Below, in pieces: positions 13,408 to 25,918 of a stretch of DNA of 64,000 nt. The DNA is from Antedon mediterranea (Eukaryota; Echinodermata; Crinoidea; Comatulida; Antedonidae), in the NCBI RefSeq assembly GCF_964355755.1, contig NC_092678.1, positions 23,104,365 through 23,168,364 on the forward strand. Direction: 5' to 3'. The notes below the pieces were generated by a model. The model did not search any database, was not told the origin of the DNA, and saw only the letters and a program-made list of their open reading frames with translations. How positions within the stretch are numbered: position 1 is the stretch's first letter; the number at the start of each line of letters is the position of its first letter. A program made the translations under genes and the position numbers.

Positions 13408-14009
13408 ACTTTAGTAACTTCATCTCATTTCTTATTAAACAGCATAAAAGAAGAAGTTCCAAAACACGGCAGTTGAATTTCATGTATGAACAGCTCAGTT
13501 TAAGAGGAATGACTTTCGTCTATGAAAGCTTGCAATACTAATAATTGTGTAAAGTAAGGATGTTGTATAAAACAAAGCCTAAACTCAAATATGATGTCAT
13601 CATTGTGTCCATATCACGCACTTCACATTTTTTTTGTCACACATATTCAAAAGTACTTGCTGAAAACCATGTTAATTTAGAAATACAATAGAGTACTGTA
13701 TAACAATTTTAAACACCAAAGTTGTAAAAAGAAATCATACAATAATCCAATCTTTACAAATAAACAATAAAAAGGTTTTAACATGATTGTCAGGTGCAAT
13801 GTGAGCATTAGAATTGACCTTCTGAACAAATCTCTTTCAATCCAAACTACTTAATAGTGGCTTTTATAATGTAATTATGAGTGTAGGAGTTTTGTACAGA
13901 CATCAATTAATTATAACCTTACTATAAGTTCATAGATTACTGTAATTTACCTTTCATTTATTTAATAATAGCACATTTATTTATTTTTTGGAAAAATCTT
14001 CTATTAAAC

Positions 14010-14520
14010 ATAATAGTAACATATATATTCTGAACAATCTGACACCAAAATGAACTTTCCACGCCAACCCAAAGGTCAAATATGGTATTTCTGGTTATTA
14101 TTTGAGAAAAACCTTTATTATAGTAAATAGAAATGTTTATGTTCTGAACATTTTGACACCAACATTAACTCTCTATGACAAGTAGTTTTATGGATATCAA
14201 AATATATTAACCGTAACAAGGCTGGTAATTACATCGTAACGGTCAAAGGCAAAACTGAGTACTTCCGGTCATTTTTGGATAAAATGTTTCATTAAATTAA
14301 ATAGTAACATATATATTCTGAACAATTTGACACTTAAATAAACTGTCTGTGACAACTATTTACTGAGATATGGCAATGCCTTAAAATATGGGTCAAAGGT
14401 TAAAACTGGTACTTCCGGTCATTTTTTTCAAAAAAACTTCATTAGAGTAAATAGGAATGTTTATGTTCTGAACATTTTGGGCTAAAAAATCAACTCTCTA
14501 TGACCAGTATTTTTAGAGAT
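14010..14520. repeat. Degenerate tandem repeat, about four units
   Basis: The units share AGTAACATATATATTCTGAA or AGAAATGTTTATGTTCTGAA, then a GACACCAA..AACTCTCTATGA segment, and, in two of them, ACTTCCGGTCATTTTT. Unit spacing is about 110-160 bp. A unique tail follows to about 14690 (CAAATTTGGTGCTTTTGGAA). Confidence 0.55.
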
Positions 14521-15359
14521 ATAGACTGTTTAAGCGAAAATGTCCGCCATTTTAAATTATGCAAATTAGGTGACCCAAGGGGTCATTTTGCTTGGCGCCC
14601 ATCAAAAATTGAATTTGTATAGGGTGGGCAACCTGTATACCAAATTTGGTGCTTTTGGAAGAAATTGAACCAAACACCCTTATTTCAGCCCTAACAGACA
14701 GACTCCACTAATAGCTTAGCAATAATACAACCCATATACTATTATTATAAATACCTATTAAAAATCCATTCATATAACTTTTCATCGCGAACCGAAAATG
14801 TATAAATGTTATTCTATAGACAGTAAATTATATATTCAAAAGCCATATTATTATTATTATCAATACCTAAATGCGATATCTACATTAAGTAATAACCACA
14901 TAAACATACATTATTCCCAATACATGTTTGTGCGTTTAATTCTAGAAAGAAACGAATGTGCTGACAGGCCAATGACATAAATCACAAGTCCCAATTGTTC
15001 ACTTGCGTTTTGATTGGCCGACTAATATATTAGATTAATGAAGATTGTTCCAACTGTCCAGTCAAAAAGTTACGCAGCGTTTTTTGTAAGAAATATTTCT
15101 TCTTTACTCCTAGTACTCAACTAACAAAAATTCCAATGTCACAAAAATGAACTACTGACTATAGTGTTGATCATTGATTAGCATTCCTCATTCATTATAT
15201 TTATTTAAATAATATATACAGTAAAATAATCTTGGTCCAACTAGTCAGGTATTATACCTTTCTTTGTTCTTCGCTTTTTAATAACATCTGTCTGTCTGTC
15301 TTTTACTGTCTGAACCTTGATTAATGAATTAAAGTAGAAAGCGGAAATTCTACCAGTAT

Positions 15360-15600
15360 TGTCACACAGTCTATGGCCCCGTTTCTGCTGCCAAAAATAT
15401 ACCGTATATATACGGTATATTTTATATACGGTATATTTTTTGGCAGCATAAATGGGTCTCATAAAAAATATACCGTATATATTTGCGGTATATATACTGC
15501 ATAAATATCCCCATCGTTTGTGGATATTATACGGTATATTCCAAAATATACCGTATATTTCGTTCCCCGTTTCTGCTGCACTCAAAATATACCGTAAATG
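15360..15600. mobile_element. Palindromic ATACCGTATATA-rich element
   Basis: GGCCCCGTTTCTGCTGCC is followed by repeated ATACCGTATAT / ATATACGGTAT motifs that can fold back on each other, and by GGCAGCATAAATGGGTC as a degenerate inverted end. A second, similar end begins at about 15565. The family shares its tips with the inverted repeat to the right; the GGSCCCGTTT tip is reminiscent of Harbinger-type elements (weak inference). Confidence 0.5.
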
Positions 15601-15748
15601 TGACCCGACTCATGACACGAGGTCAAAAACTAACAGAGCGCGACGCGTTTGTTTTGGTTTTTCTGCTGCATTGAAAGTTGAAACACACGTGTAAAAGCAA
15701 GCAACAGATCAAAATGTCACTGTGGACTGAACAAATCACTATTTTTGC

Positions 15749-16257
15749 AATTCAATTGTGGGGGGAAGCGAAGGTTGGGGGGAGACTGCATGGCAACAGA
15801 AGAGATACCGAGATTTTAATTACAATAAATCGAATGTTCTTACACGACAATAACGTGATGTAAAATCATGGTAAAATACTGTATAATAGAAAATGGAAAT
15901 TAAAACGGCAATATAGGATAATATAGCATAATATAAACTCAATTTGAATAACAGAGTTTATTTATAGTGACATTTCTAGATTGTGCTTGTATGTGCGGTG
16001 TAAATTCGTTGCCACTTCTGCTCATTAGATTTAAAATAGAAAGCAATGCTACGACATTTTGAGTAGGTAAAAACCTCACTACACGAGGTCAATCCATACT
16101 TCCGTCTCACGAAATGAATTTTGGGTAATGAAAGCCAACTTTTTTACAACCCACCCACTAGGTATGTGCAGCGGAAACGGTGCACGAATTTCATATACGG
16201 TATATATACGGTATATTTATACGGTATATTTTGGGTTGGCAGCAGAAACGGGCCCTA
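15749..16257. repeat. Inverted repeat, left arm
   Basis: Nearly identical in reverse complement to 18066-18612. It starts CAATTCAATTGTGGGGGGAA and ends at GGCAGCAGAAACGGGCCC. The inner edge holds TACGGTATAT palindromes. Neither arm appears to encode a protein. Confidence 0.8.
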
Positions 16258-17588
16258 TAAGTGTACACTTTTAAAACAGTTAAAACAGTCAAACAAAGTA
16301 AAAACTTGAATGGAAAATCAATGGTTAATTCATATGCAGACTATTTTATTAATTAAAGTTAGCATTCAACAAAATATCTAAAAATTAGTTAAGATTAAAT
16401 TGATTGGTACAGAAACTTCTCAACATCGATGCCCTTATGCCCAATGTGGTCTGGTAAAACAAACACTTTTTTTTCCAATTTGGAATCTGTGCTTGAGAAC
16501 GGACATACCAATTTTTCACTTGACAATTGTTGCTATGGATTTAATTATCATTTTTGCATTCTGGTTCTTTGACCTTTTTTCCTTTAACCTTCTAGGTGGT
16601 CTAGACAAATAAGCCTTATTATTAATGCCTGGGTAAACAACAGAATACAGACACTATCAGTAGTTCTCACCGATTTAATTGTGTATATTACATATTTCTC
16701 TCGGCATGCTTTGTATTCTTCATTATGTACATATTTCTTCTTTGTTCAATATATGTGTAGGTATTTATTCATAAAAACACATAAATAGTATAAACAGAAG
16801 GCAGCCAACGGCTGAAACATTCTGCAAACAACGTACAAAGTAAAAATTCAAAAGAATCTAAAAACAAAATTATATATATAAGTACACAGTAAATCAAAAC
16901 AAACCGTTTTATTTTTCCTGATGAAACCAGCCTTCTTAGAGTTTATAATTTTATTTTCTAAACTACACCACCTAGTAAGCTATAAAACTTCCCAAACACT
17001 GTAAATCCATATTAATTTATTATATGGGTACAGAGTATGTTAGTTCATGTATGAAAAAACATCATCTGTCCGACACGAAGGTCAAGAGGGTCCTTTAATA
17101 GAGGTCATATCAATATCTAGTAGGCTACCCACAAAAAGCTAACATATTTTAGTCTTGAAATGCAGTCTTATGCTCACAAAATAGATCTATTGTTTTTAGT
17201 TTACAATAAATTATTTATTATTTCGATAATTTCGCCAAAGCTAAATTGTTTACTGATACTATATTATGATACATTCGAAATCCTTGTTGGCAGGTAAGAG
17301 GCGTTCCACTTATTATATTGTCCCCCACTTCGTTGCAGAGGCTAATGTCAGTTTATCCAGGTATCAGACACACAAAAGTTACTATGATTCTTTTAAATGT
17401 ATCAAATAAATTAAGGAAATTGTCTATCACGCTGAATGATATGGAGCCATTTAAAATAATACAGTCTACTGTACCACCCTGTGTCATGTGATGGGATTCT
17501 ATATACAACTTGTATATGTACAGTAATTATGAGTGCAGGGTTTATGTACAGATCCAACTATAAGCTCATAGATTTAATGTAATTTGTT

Positions 17589-17820
17589 CGGACGTAAAAT
17601 CAGTTACATGTGTTCGGACGATGAACAATTTACACGTGTAAACGGTCATATCTCATGCATCTCTTTACACTATTAAGGTCAAATTGCTCCTTATCTTGCG
17701 GTTAATCAGCTTGCGGTTTAAGGTGTAATTGAGGTGGATTTTTGAAACAGCAAGTTTATCTCAAAGTTTACACCACACGCAACCATTACACGTGTAAATT
17801 TGTTCCCTCCGAACGGGGAC
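17589..17820. mobile_element. Imperfect long palindrome, possible MITE
   Basis: GAACAATTTACACGTGTAA near 17623 is mirrored by TTACACGTGTAAATTTGTTC near 17787. TTCGGACG and CCGAAC lie further out. No coding content. Only one copy was seen. Confidence 0.4.
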
Positions 17821-18065
17821 TTTGTTAGCCATTGTCAATAAATGTAAATATTAATTATGCAGTTGAGAGGACACACCCTAAACTAATGCTATTAAACTGG
17901 TTTTAGGCAGTTAAAACTAAACTATAAACAAGATATCATTGACATTGTGGTTCAATAAATAAATTGTTTTGCACAAATCCACTTTTGATATTACCTACAG
18001 TATATTAGAATAGATTGGCTAATAAATAACTGATCTACTACAAATAGACAAACCATCACAATAAG

Positions 18066-18612
18066 GGCCCGTTTCTGCTGCCAACCCAAAATATACCGTA
18101 TAAATATACCGTATAAATATACCGTATATGAAATTCGTGCACCGTTTCCGCTGCACATACTTCGTGGGTGGGTTGTAAAAAAGTTGGCTTTCATTACCCA
18201 AAATGCATTTCGTGAGACGGAAGTATGGATTGACCTTGTGTAGTGCGGTTTTTACCTACCGATACATGCTGACAAAAACAAAACAATGATGGTTTCTCAA
18301 AACGTCGTAGCATTGCTTTCTATTTTAAATCTAATGAGCAGAAGTGGCAACGAATTTACACCGCACATACAAGCACAATCTAGAAATGTCACTATAAATA
18401 AACTCTGTTATTCAAATTGAGTTTATATTATGCTATATTATCCTATATTGCCGTTTTAATTTCCATTTTCTATTATACAGTATTTTACCATGATTTTACA
18501 TCACGTTGTTGTCGTGTAAGAACATTCGATTTATTGTAATTAAAATCTCGGTATCTCTTCTGTTGCCATGCAGTCTCCCCCCAACTTTCGCTTCCCCCCA
18601 CAATTGAATTGA
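18066..18612. repeat. Inverted repeat, right arm
   Basis: Reverse complement of 15749-16257, with about 40 extra bases near 18262-18300 (around GATACATGCTGACAAAAACA). The loop between the arms is 1.8 kb. The GGGCCCGTTTCTGCTGCC end also occurs alone at about 24603-24621. Confidence 0.8.
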
Positions 18613-18889
18613 AGGCCTCAGTGGAAAAAACAGATAAGTCACATTTTATGAAAGTACAGAAAATTGAATTTTAAAATTAGAAATCCAATATGTCATACAA
18701 TATATAAAAGTAAATTGTTGATGGTTGTCATATTATCTCTTTAAACATTTTCTTACAAGATTCTTAACTTAAATTTGAATTTGTATCATATATGATGGGG
18801 GTCTGCCCAATTTGGTTAACCCCTTTCAATTTTGGACTTACTGCTTTTTCCACTTTACATGAAAACAATCTTCATAGATCAAATTCACC

Positions 18890-19205
18890 CTCTCCAGTGT
18901 GCTTATTCTTGTACATACAACACATTGGAGGTACCAGTAAGGGTGGGGGAATATTCTTCTCTCCCCCCCCCCCCCCCCAAAAAAATCTTCACCCCCCTCC
19001 CGCTCCACCCCCGAGAAGAACGCCAATGTTCATTGGGTAATTTCTTTTTGCCATATCATCTCCATCCCATTACCCGCTGTAGGTCAAATCCAGTGTGCTG
19101 ATGTTTTAAACAATGTCATTGCTGTTCAAATCCACCAAGTCTCCAGTGTGGTTGTTGTTGTACATACAACACATTGGAGGTACCTGTAGGGTGGGGGAAT
19201 ATTCC
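18890..19205. repeat. Direct duplication around poly-C tract
   Basis: TACATACAACACATTGGAGG occurs twice, at about 18913 and 19160, each followed by GGTGGGGGAATATTC. Between the copies is a C-run (about 18965-18978) and a purine/pyrimidine-asymmetric stretch. ORFs drawn through it are low complexity and not credible. Confidence 0.6.
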
Positions 19206-20408
19206 TACAGAAGAACCCGTATGGTAATACTGATGGAGTAAAATCAAAAGTGAAAATTCAGTACGTTAAACATGTGACAATTGAAGACAATAATTTTACA
19301 ACAGGCTATTTATTAAAACACAAGAGTAACAAAGCAAAATTAAGTTGCTATTCATTTCAGAATATGTGAGCATCAATTTCTTGTGCTTTTGTCAGGGTTT
19401 TAAAATTAAAGCAAAACTGAACAACGTATCATATCATTGTTTACTTAGCAAACCATTCAGGGCAGGACAGTTAACCTCACATTAATCTACTAAAACTAAT
19501 GCTGGAGTTTGTTCAATGTTAACCTCACATTAATCTATATTTCGATATATTAAATGGTATGCAGTTGAGAAAGGCCCCACCCGAAACTAATTCTGGAGCT
19601 GCTATGAAACTAGTTTCAGCCTGTTCAACCTCTTTTAAACTAAATCATTCAGAATACAGTGAAGATTATTGCTGTCTGTACTACTGTATTCTAATTTCTA
19701 AACACCCTACACAATTTCAGTTATAAAAATACAAATAATACATACAACTATTTCTACAATAAATGTAATTTGTCATTGTGCAGAAACACTCTTAATGTGG
19801 AATTTCTTAATCTTAATAAGGGGGGTTCCGGGTTTAAAATGAATAGTAAAAAATGTAAAATATATTTGTTTGTCTCTTTAACGGTAAAAGTTTCAATTTA
19901 TATAAGCGCCTAGTGAAGCAGAACGAAGGCTGTGAAATGAGGCCAGATTACAAGTGCAGCCACGGCAAAATCACACTGTGGTTACAGAATAGGAAATTCG
20001 TGAAATGGTCGATCTTCCGACGACTCGTTATCATTAACCATATCAATTACTTTTGTAAAATTATACTTATCTGATGTAATTTTAGTCGGTCTTCCCATTT
20101 ATAAAGTCAATTTTCTATGAAAATTCATCAAAACAGTGAAAACTTTAATAATTTATGACTCCGTAATCTGTACTAAATTTTGTATTTCATTAAATGTCAA
20201 ATAAATATATGCTACTACTGTTATTATTACACTTTAGGCCTAGCTTAGAAAATCTACAAAAATGTATTTCACAATGATCGGGTGGTCATCGTTTGACAGG
20301 GGAGAGAGATGTAAATTTAAAATTGTTTTGCACATTTGTATTTATTAAAACCACATTTTGGTTTAAAAAAAATTACTACCTCAAAGAGGAGAAGGGGCTA
20401 TTGTTGGT

Positions 20409-20888
20409 TTATCCAGGTAAGCTAGGCACGAAATAGACATAAATATTCACAATCATAATAATAAGATAAATGTAACTGTAACCATTTATCTTGTTCCCAG
20501 AATTCCCCGGAACGTAATTAGTACTTGTTTTATCAGTGCCTTGGTTGTCTTGGTGGTTTTTGTCGTGGGTCTGGTCAAGTACCGTGAGATATCCACCAAT
20601 TACTGACATGTTATTATTGCCCGTGCACCTGGCTGTGTACCATCCCATATCGTCCAAGGTAATATTTCGGATAATCAGAGAGAATTTCCCTAAATCCTTG
20701 AAAACATCGTCTATTTTGATACGACTACTGACCACCACCTCTTGACCATCCTTGAAGAATCTTATTCCATTTGGACAATGGATATTAACATCAAATGTCG
20801 CATTGCTGTTCAGTTCACTGGTCTTGTTCGTTGCTACTGATGTAGCAATGAAAAGTAAAGTAAGTAAGTAAGTAAGTACTTTCTCCAT
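20409..20888 (-). CDS. Small Ig-like domain protein, secreted or membrane-anchored
   Basis: A 159-aa single-exon ORF starting at the ATG at 20888 (an upstream in-frame ATG at 20990 would put 34 residues before the signal peptide and is less likely). Residues 1-20 are a signal peptide. Residues about 33-115 form one Ig-like domain: Cys in NIHC, FFKDGQEV in the usual C-strand region with Phe in place of Trp, and the classic LDDMGWYTARC around the second Cys. A polar stalk follows, then a C-terminal hydrophobic segment (YIYLIIMIVNIYVYF) that ends four residues before the stop, as in GPI-anchored or tail-short membrane proteins. AATAAA lies 62 bases downstream at 20341-20346. A half-length paralogue sits at 22818-23063. 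Function unknown; adhesion or recognition is a guess. Confidence 0.7.
   Translation of the reverse strand: MEKVLTYLLTLLFIATSVATNKTSELNSNATFDVNIHCPNGIRFFKDGQEVVVSSRIKIDDVFKDLGKFSLIIRNITLDDMGWYTARCTGNNNMSVIGGYLTVLDQTHDKNHQDNQGTDKTSTNYVPGNSGNKINGYSYIYLIIMIVNIYVYFVPSLPG
20857..20879 (-). repeat. (CTTA)n microsatellite inside a signal-peptide coding sequence
   Basis: On the plus strand this reads as repeated TAAG. On the minus strand it encodes LTYL followed by LTLL in the signal-peptide core of the Ig-like gene. Because the period is 4, the encoded peptide repeats every 12 bases. Confidence 0.85.
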
Positions 20889-22817
20889 TTTATCTATAAT
20901 AAATAAACATTGCAAACAACATAAACTTTTAATTTGCCTATTTAATTTTTGATTTACTGTACTATCAACATTGCATATTACCCTGTGCAAATCTTTAGTT
21001 TGCCTACTACAGTATATTCAATCAATGTACCAACAAATAGCTAAGAGAGGAGTATTTAGTAATTAAAACAAAATTAAAACCCCCCTAAACTTTATTTGGC
21101 ATTATACAGTAGAATTGTGTAAATTGAAAGTACAGAAACTTACTACTTATTGAACAGTTACTGTCTGTGTTGGAAAATGGATCTCACAGGAAATGGGAGA
21201 GCGAGTGTACTGCAAATTGGAAAATAAAGAGATAACTGTATAAGTACAAGTAGATAGATGTTAACTACAGTAGAACTATAATTGATCTTATATAATGAGT
21301 ATCAAATTAACAACTAAATACTTATTTAAATACTTATTTAGTTGTGTGGTTTATATTGACCACATTGTAAGCCTACCATAAAACATTGATAACACAAAAA
21401 CCTATTTAATTCCTGTACTTCCTACAATAATATTAAGTATCATTCATTATATTTGCCAAGGATATTACAATAACCGAGTTACAGTAGTCCATCTCAAAGA
21501 AAACCCTGTTCACAAGACAAACATACTTACTTTGTACTGTACCTGAATGGGAAAGTGAGTGAAACCACCTGTATCACATTGTTACAAGCATCAAACAAAT
21601 CTTTTCAACGTTTTTGTTGTAATATTTACACAAAACAGATTATCTGTAAAATACAAATTGACTACCTACAGTATGCTAGCGTAAATACAGTAAGTGAGTG
21701 CCTTCAAACATGTGTTTCCACAAAGACAGCGAAGAAAAGAATGGCATATTTTCATGCTTTTGTAGCTTTATATACAACCCGGAAACGGAAGTATTAACAC
21801 ACACATTATTTTAAATGTAGGGGAACAAAATCACTTGGACAACAATCGTTGTGATGTTTACTGTTGTCGTCAATTTACTTAATAAATCTGTAAAATCACA
21901 ACAATACAGGAAAAGTGATATTTCAAAGAGAATAGTAAAAGGCTTTGACAATTATGTATTGACTGTACAGTATTGAAAACTAGCTCATCCAGTGTTTGTT
22001 TGTCCATTTGTTTTGATTGAATACCATCTGGTCTATTGGATTTCGAAGAAAGTTTGAAGAAATGGCTGAATTTGTATCATTCTCAGATTTCCTCATCATT
22101 TCCTCAGTATTAATTATTTATGTTCTAGTATATCTGTGGGTGGTTTAGAATGTTGGGGAAAAATGAAATTGATTCGAATTACAGTAAAATTTAAATTTCA
22201 AAAGAATTGAAGATGATTAAATAAATTGATGGAAAGTAACAACACAGAGTGGATCACTTCAGAGGTCACAAGTTGGGAAAATGAAATTGCAGGACACTTA
22301 AAAGGTTTAGAGAACATCTACTGTACAGAAAAATACCATGTGTACACAGGCAATACACCCTTGTATAGTTCAAGTTCATGCTCCATTTATTTAGGTTATT
22401 TTCAGCCTTCAACTTCCTTTCATTGAAACAGGATATGAAATAACAATGAATCCTAAGCATTGTTGCAATTTCTGGAATTTTTATGATTTTTGGCATTATT
22501 TGGAAGGGCCCTTTATTTAAAAAGATGCATGAAATATGACCTTGCTGGGTCAATTTTTTTTTCAGTTTAAACGTGTACATTTTTTGTAGTTGGCTGGTGA
22601 CATGTACTTGAAGATGGTAAACTGAAAAATCAATACCGTACGCCAAACTGTATAAATCAATTTCTACCTGTACAATGAATAAACACAAAATAAAAGGAGT
22701 TTAATTGGATAATACAGTCCAAGTGTACATGAAGTACAACCAATTATATACAGTAATTAGTTCAATTTCTTTACACCACCATATAGCAACAACTAACCAG
22801 AAAACTGGTTTCGGATA

Positions 22818-23063
22818 TTAAATATGTGGAATGGCTACATAAATAACTGATCTACAAATATGACAGACAGTGACAATAATAAGATACATGAAAATATGTC
22901 CATTCTTATGGCCTGAATTTACAGGAACAGAAGTATTTCCATCGTTGTTGCTCTTGTTTGATGGATCAATTATGGTGACATAGCCACCAAATACTGTTTC
23001 ATTACTGCACCTGGCTATATACAATCCTGTATCATCCACCGTTAGGTTTGAGATTACAGAATT
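22818..23063 (-). pseudogene. Partial paralogue of the small Ig-like gene (last exon or gene fragment)
   Basis: Reading from 23063, the frame gives SNLTVDDTGLYIARC, then GGYVTIID, a polar stalk with VNSGHKNGH, and a hydrophobic tail (IFMYLIIVTV). Each part aligns with the gene at 20409-20888 (LDDMGWYTARC, GGYLTVLD, GNSGNKINGY, YIYLIIMIV). Directly upstream is TTTAG, which is both an in-frame stop and a possible acceptor, so this is either the last exon of a multi-exon gene or a 5'-truncated copy. I found no upstream exon with the first Ig cysteine. Confidence 0.55.
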
Positions 23064-25243
23064 CTAAATTTGTAAATTAGATTTAAGCTATGATAAACAT
23101 TGTGGTTTCAGCTTTGGAGGCTTTCACCCTGCAGTGGGCTGATAACGACTGAAATGAATGAAATATTTTGCCTATAGATATTAGGCTTTAGATATTAGGC
23201 CTACAGCTATAGAATTGTGTAAATTTCAAATGAGTATGTACAGTACTTACTACTTACCTATTTACTAACTTATTTATCACAGTATTTTAAAAATAAATTA
23301 CAGTACAGATGAAAGAAGAGAGTTCTAAAATTAAAAAACAAAAATGAGATATAAATATTGTTAAATACAATAAATTGCTAATGTACTGTAGTAACCTATA
23401 GTTCTATCACAGAAAATATCAGAGGAATTGCCAATCTGCAATTTCTCCATTGAAAATTTGCAACACTTTTAACAGAGCATTTATGCCTGCTCACAAAGAC
23501 AGGGCTAATTTTAAGCAATCAGCGCCCTCAATAATCGCCCATGCATGATTTATGATTCTTTGGTTCTATCAGAGGGTACAGTACTTCACATGTCTATAAA
23601 ATTTTAATTATAATTTTACAACCTGATGACATTGGTAGACTTAACTTAAAAGCTATAGATGCTACTAATTCCTCCTATACTGCCTACATTAAAGAATTTA
23701 CATTCATACTTCATTTAATTTTGCCAAGGATAACAGTGAGCACTCTTTCAGCAGCACTAGCAACACCATACCTGTTACACACACCACAGACAATAAACTG
23801 TAGTGTAGTTCATCTCAAAGGAGTATACTACTGTATAACCTAATTTAAAATGATTTACTGTATTTAACCCTAATTTGATATAGATAAAACAATATTGAAT
23901 TACCTCAGATGCTACCTTTATGCCAATCAGTATGCCAATGACTTGATTCATTGAACAACATGGATCAGCTGAAAAGTCATGCATGAATGCAGTTTCCATT
24001 CATAAAATTGCTTTATTGAGTTTTTTAACAAAGCGAAGGAAGTATTATGACAATTAAATATTCATTGATGATAATATCAATAGATCGATATTAATCTTGT
24101 TATGACTTTTCACATGCCTCCAAGCAGTTACAGTCCAGAGAGGACGAATCATTACAAAAAGGTGTCTAATATATCATGATAACTTTGTAAGATCATGATA
24201 ATTAACATGCTCTCCAAAAGCATGTTAACCAGAATTAACGTAAACAGGTTCATATAAAACATCATGATAAAAGAAACTCACACTAATTTCTGAATGTGAA
24301 CCTAGCTATGTATATTGACAGTGGGCCTATTTCTGAATATTAAAATTGCAGTAGAAATGTGACAAATTTGCAATAAAACCAGTTAAATGGCAGCGTGAAA
24401 AAAAAAACGGTTAAAAACACTATTGGCGGTTAGAACGCCACTTAACCAGTTACCATGCCACTATGCAACTTTTAGCGCAAACGCAAAATAGTAGTTATTT
24501 GATTGACAGCTGTATTTTTAAATGTTTGACCGCCTGATTTAGATGTTTATTTGAAAGCACACAATTAGCAGAAATGCCATCAGTCTTAAAACTATTCGGT
24601 GCTATGCAGCAGAAACGGGCCCATTTTGTAGCAGATACATGATACAAATAATTCAACTTATTATTTCTACAATAACTGTAATTTGTCATTGTGCAATATC
24701 ACTTTTTAATGTGGAATCTCTTAAACTGGTTTAAGCCGGTTCATTCTCGTAAAACTGGTTTTAGGCAGTTCATCCTCTAAATCACTATAAATTGTCTGTC
24801 TCTGTCTGTATTAATAATTCTGACTATTATTATTTTCCACTCATTAAAGATAAAGTTATTTATTTTATGTATATTAGGTTCTTTAAACTTTATTATTTTA
24901 ATATAGTTATTACAGGATGTGTATCTCATACATGACATTACCTGCATTTTTATACTACATTATCATAAAATGTGATGCAACATATGCCATAATTGAATCG
25001 CTTTTAAAAAAAATAAAAACATAAATTCTTTCAAAAAATCCCATCAAAGCTCAATTTAAATTACTATTCAACATCTACTCTACCCACGGAATCAGCAATC
25101 GTCGGAAGTTCAAGTTTATATGCCTTTTTATTGGTGTCATGCCATTTCCGTTTATAAAAGAATGTGAAGCTTGTTAAATAAAGAGCCCACATTTGATTAT
25201 GTTCACTATAATATCTCTATGGTTTATACCATAGTCAGTAATT
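23064..25243. other. Intergenic DNA
   Basis: I see no convincing exon. It ends, at about 24603-24621, in a GCAGCAGAAACGGGCCC tip belonging to the element family of the 15-18 kb inverted repeat. The AT-rich remainder shows nothing recognisable. Confidence 0.5.
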
Positions 25244-25262
25244 ACACTTACACTTACACTTA
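25244..25262 (-). repeat. (AAGTGT)n 3' tail of the LINE fragment
   Basis: Three tandem AAGTGT units (read on the minus strand) follow directly after the RT stop codon region. Short non-A microsatellite tails of this kind mark the 3' end of CR1-like elements. Confidence 0.7.
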
Positions 25263-25285
25263 ATGTTTGATGGAAATAGTTTAGG

Positions 25286-25918
25286 CTAGTGCCTATTAGA
25301 TTCCATTTCTAGCCGAAAATAGTTGTCAAGTCTAGACTTAAAGATGTTCACTGAAGAGGCTTGTATTACATATTCAGGCAGAGAATTCCAGTGATGTATG
25401 ACTCTGATGGTAAAAAAGTTGACCCTGCACATAAGATTTCCTCTAAGTTTTGGACGATATAGTTTTACGCTGTGTCCCCTGGTTCTGATGTTGTGAGACA
25501 ATTTAAATAAATCTTTTGGGTCAATATCCTCAAAGCCTTTCAAAATTTTGAAAGCTTCAATCAAATCTCCTCGTAGTCTTCTTGTCTCTAATGGTTGAAG
25601 ATCAAGATATTCTAACCTTTTTTCATATGGTAGATCACTTATTGACTTGACCATCTTTGTAGCTCTTCTCTGCACCTTCTCCAAGATTTCTTTGTCTTTG
25701 TTATAGTAAGGAGACCAGGACTGTATACAGTATTCCATATGTGGATGGATGTATGCCTTGTACATGACCTGAAAACTTTCTTTGTCAATATTTTTGAATG
25801 TTCTTTTGACAGTTCTCATACTATTCGTCGCTCTAGCTGCTGCTGCAGCACACTGTCGGCTTGGCTTGCAGTCGCTAGTGAAGATAACACCAAGGTCTTT
25901 TTCTTCGTTTACTGCCAA
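25286..25918 (-). mobile_element. 5'-truncated non-LTR retrotransposon, reverse transcriptase C-terminus
   Basis: About 210 codons are open, with no proper start. The frame contains EKDLGVIF, MYKAYIHPHMEYCIQSWSPY, LEKVQRRATKMV, YEKRLEYLDLQPLETRRLRG, DLIEAFKILKG and HHWNSLPEYVIQASS. These are the standard C-terminal blocks of CR1/jockey-type reverse transcriptases. The palm domain with FADD is absent. The 3' end carries the tail listed at 25244-25262. Confidence 0.9.

Larger units (their letters stand above)
1..20340. other. Gene-free stretch, repeats only
   Basis: No ORF longer than 114 codons. The short ones show no domain signature and many lie in repeats. Contents are listed separately: MITEs, segmental duplications, retroposed segments and inverted repeats. 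A LINE-type 3' end may also lie at about 10860-10955 (CGCATTGAGAGCTCG ... TATTATTATTG). I cannot exclude introns of a gene outside the window. Confidence 0.6.

Noticed and set aside
15241-16309. ORFs rich in Tyr/Ile, including a pair repeated at 18019-18201
   Set aside because: They are translations of the ATACCGTATATA palindromes and the inverted-repeat arms.
18792-19101. Proline-rich ORFs of 80-90 codons
   Set aside because: They run through a poly-C tract inside a direct duplication and show no gene structure.
20889-20990. Upstream ATG extension of the small Ig-like protein
   Set aside because: It would bury the signal peptide behind 34 residues. The ATG at 20888 directly precedes the hydrophobic core.
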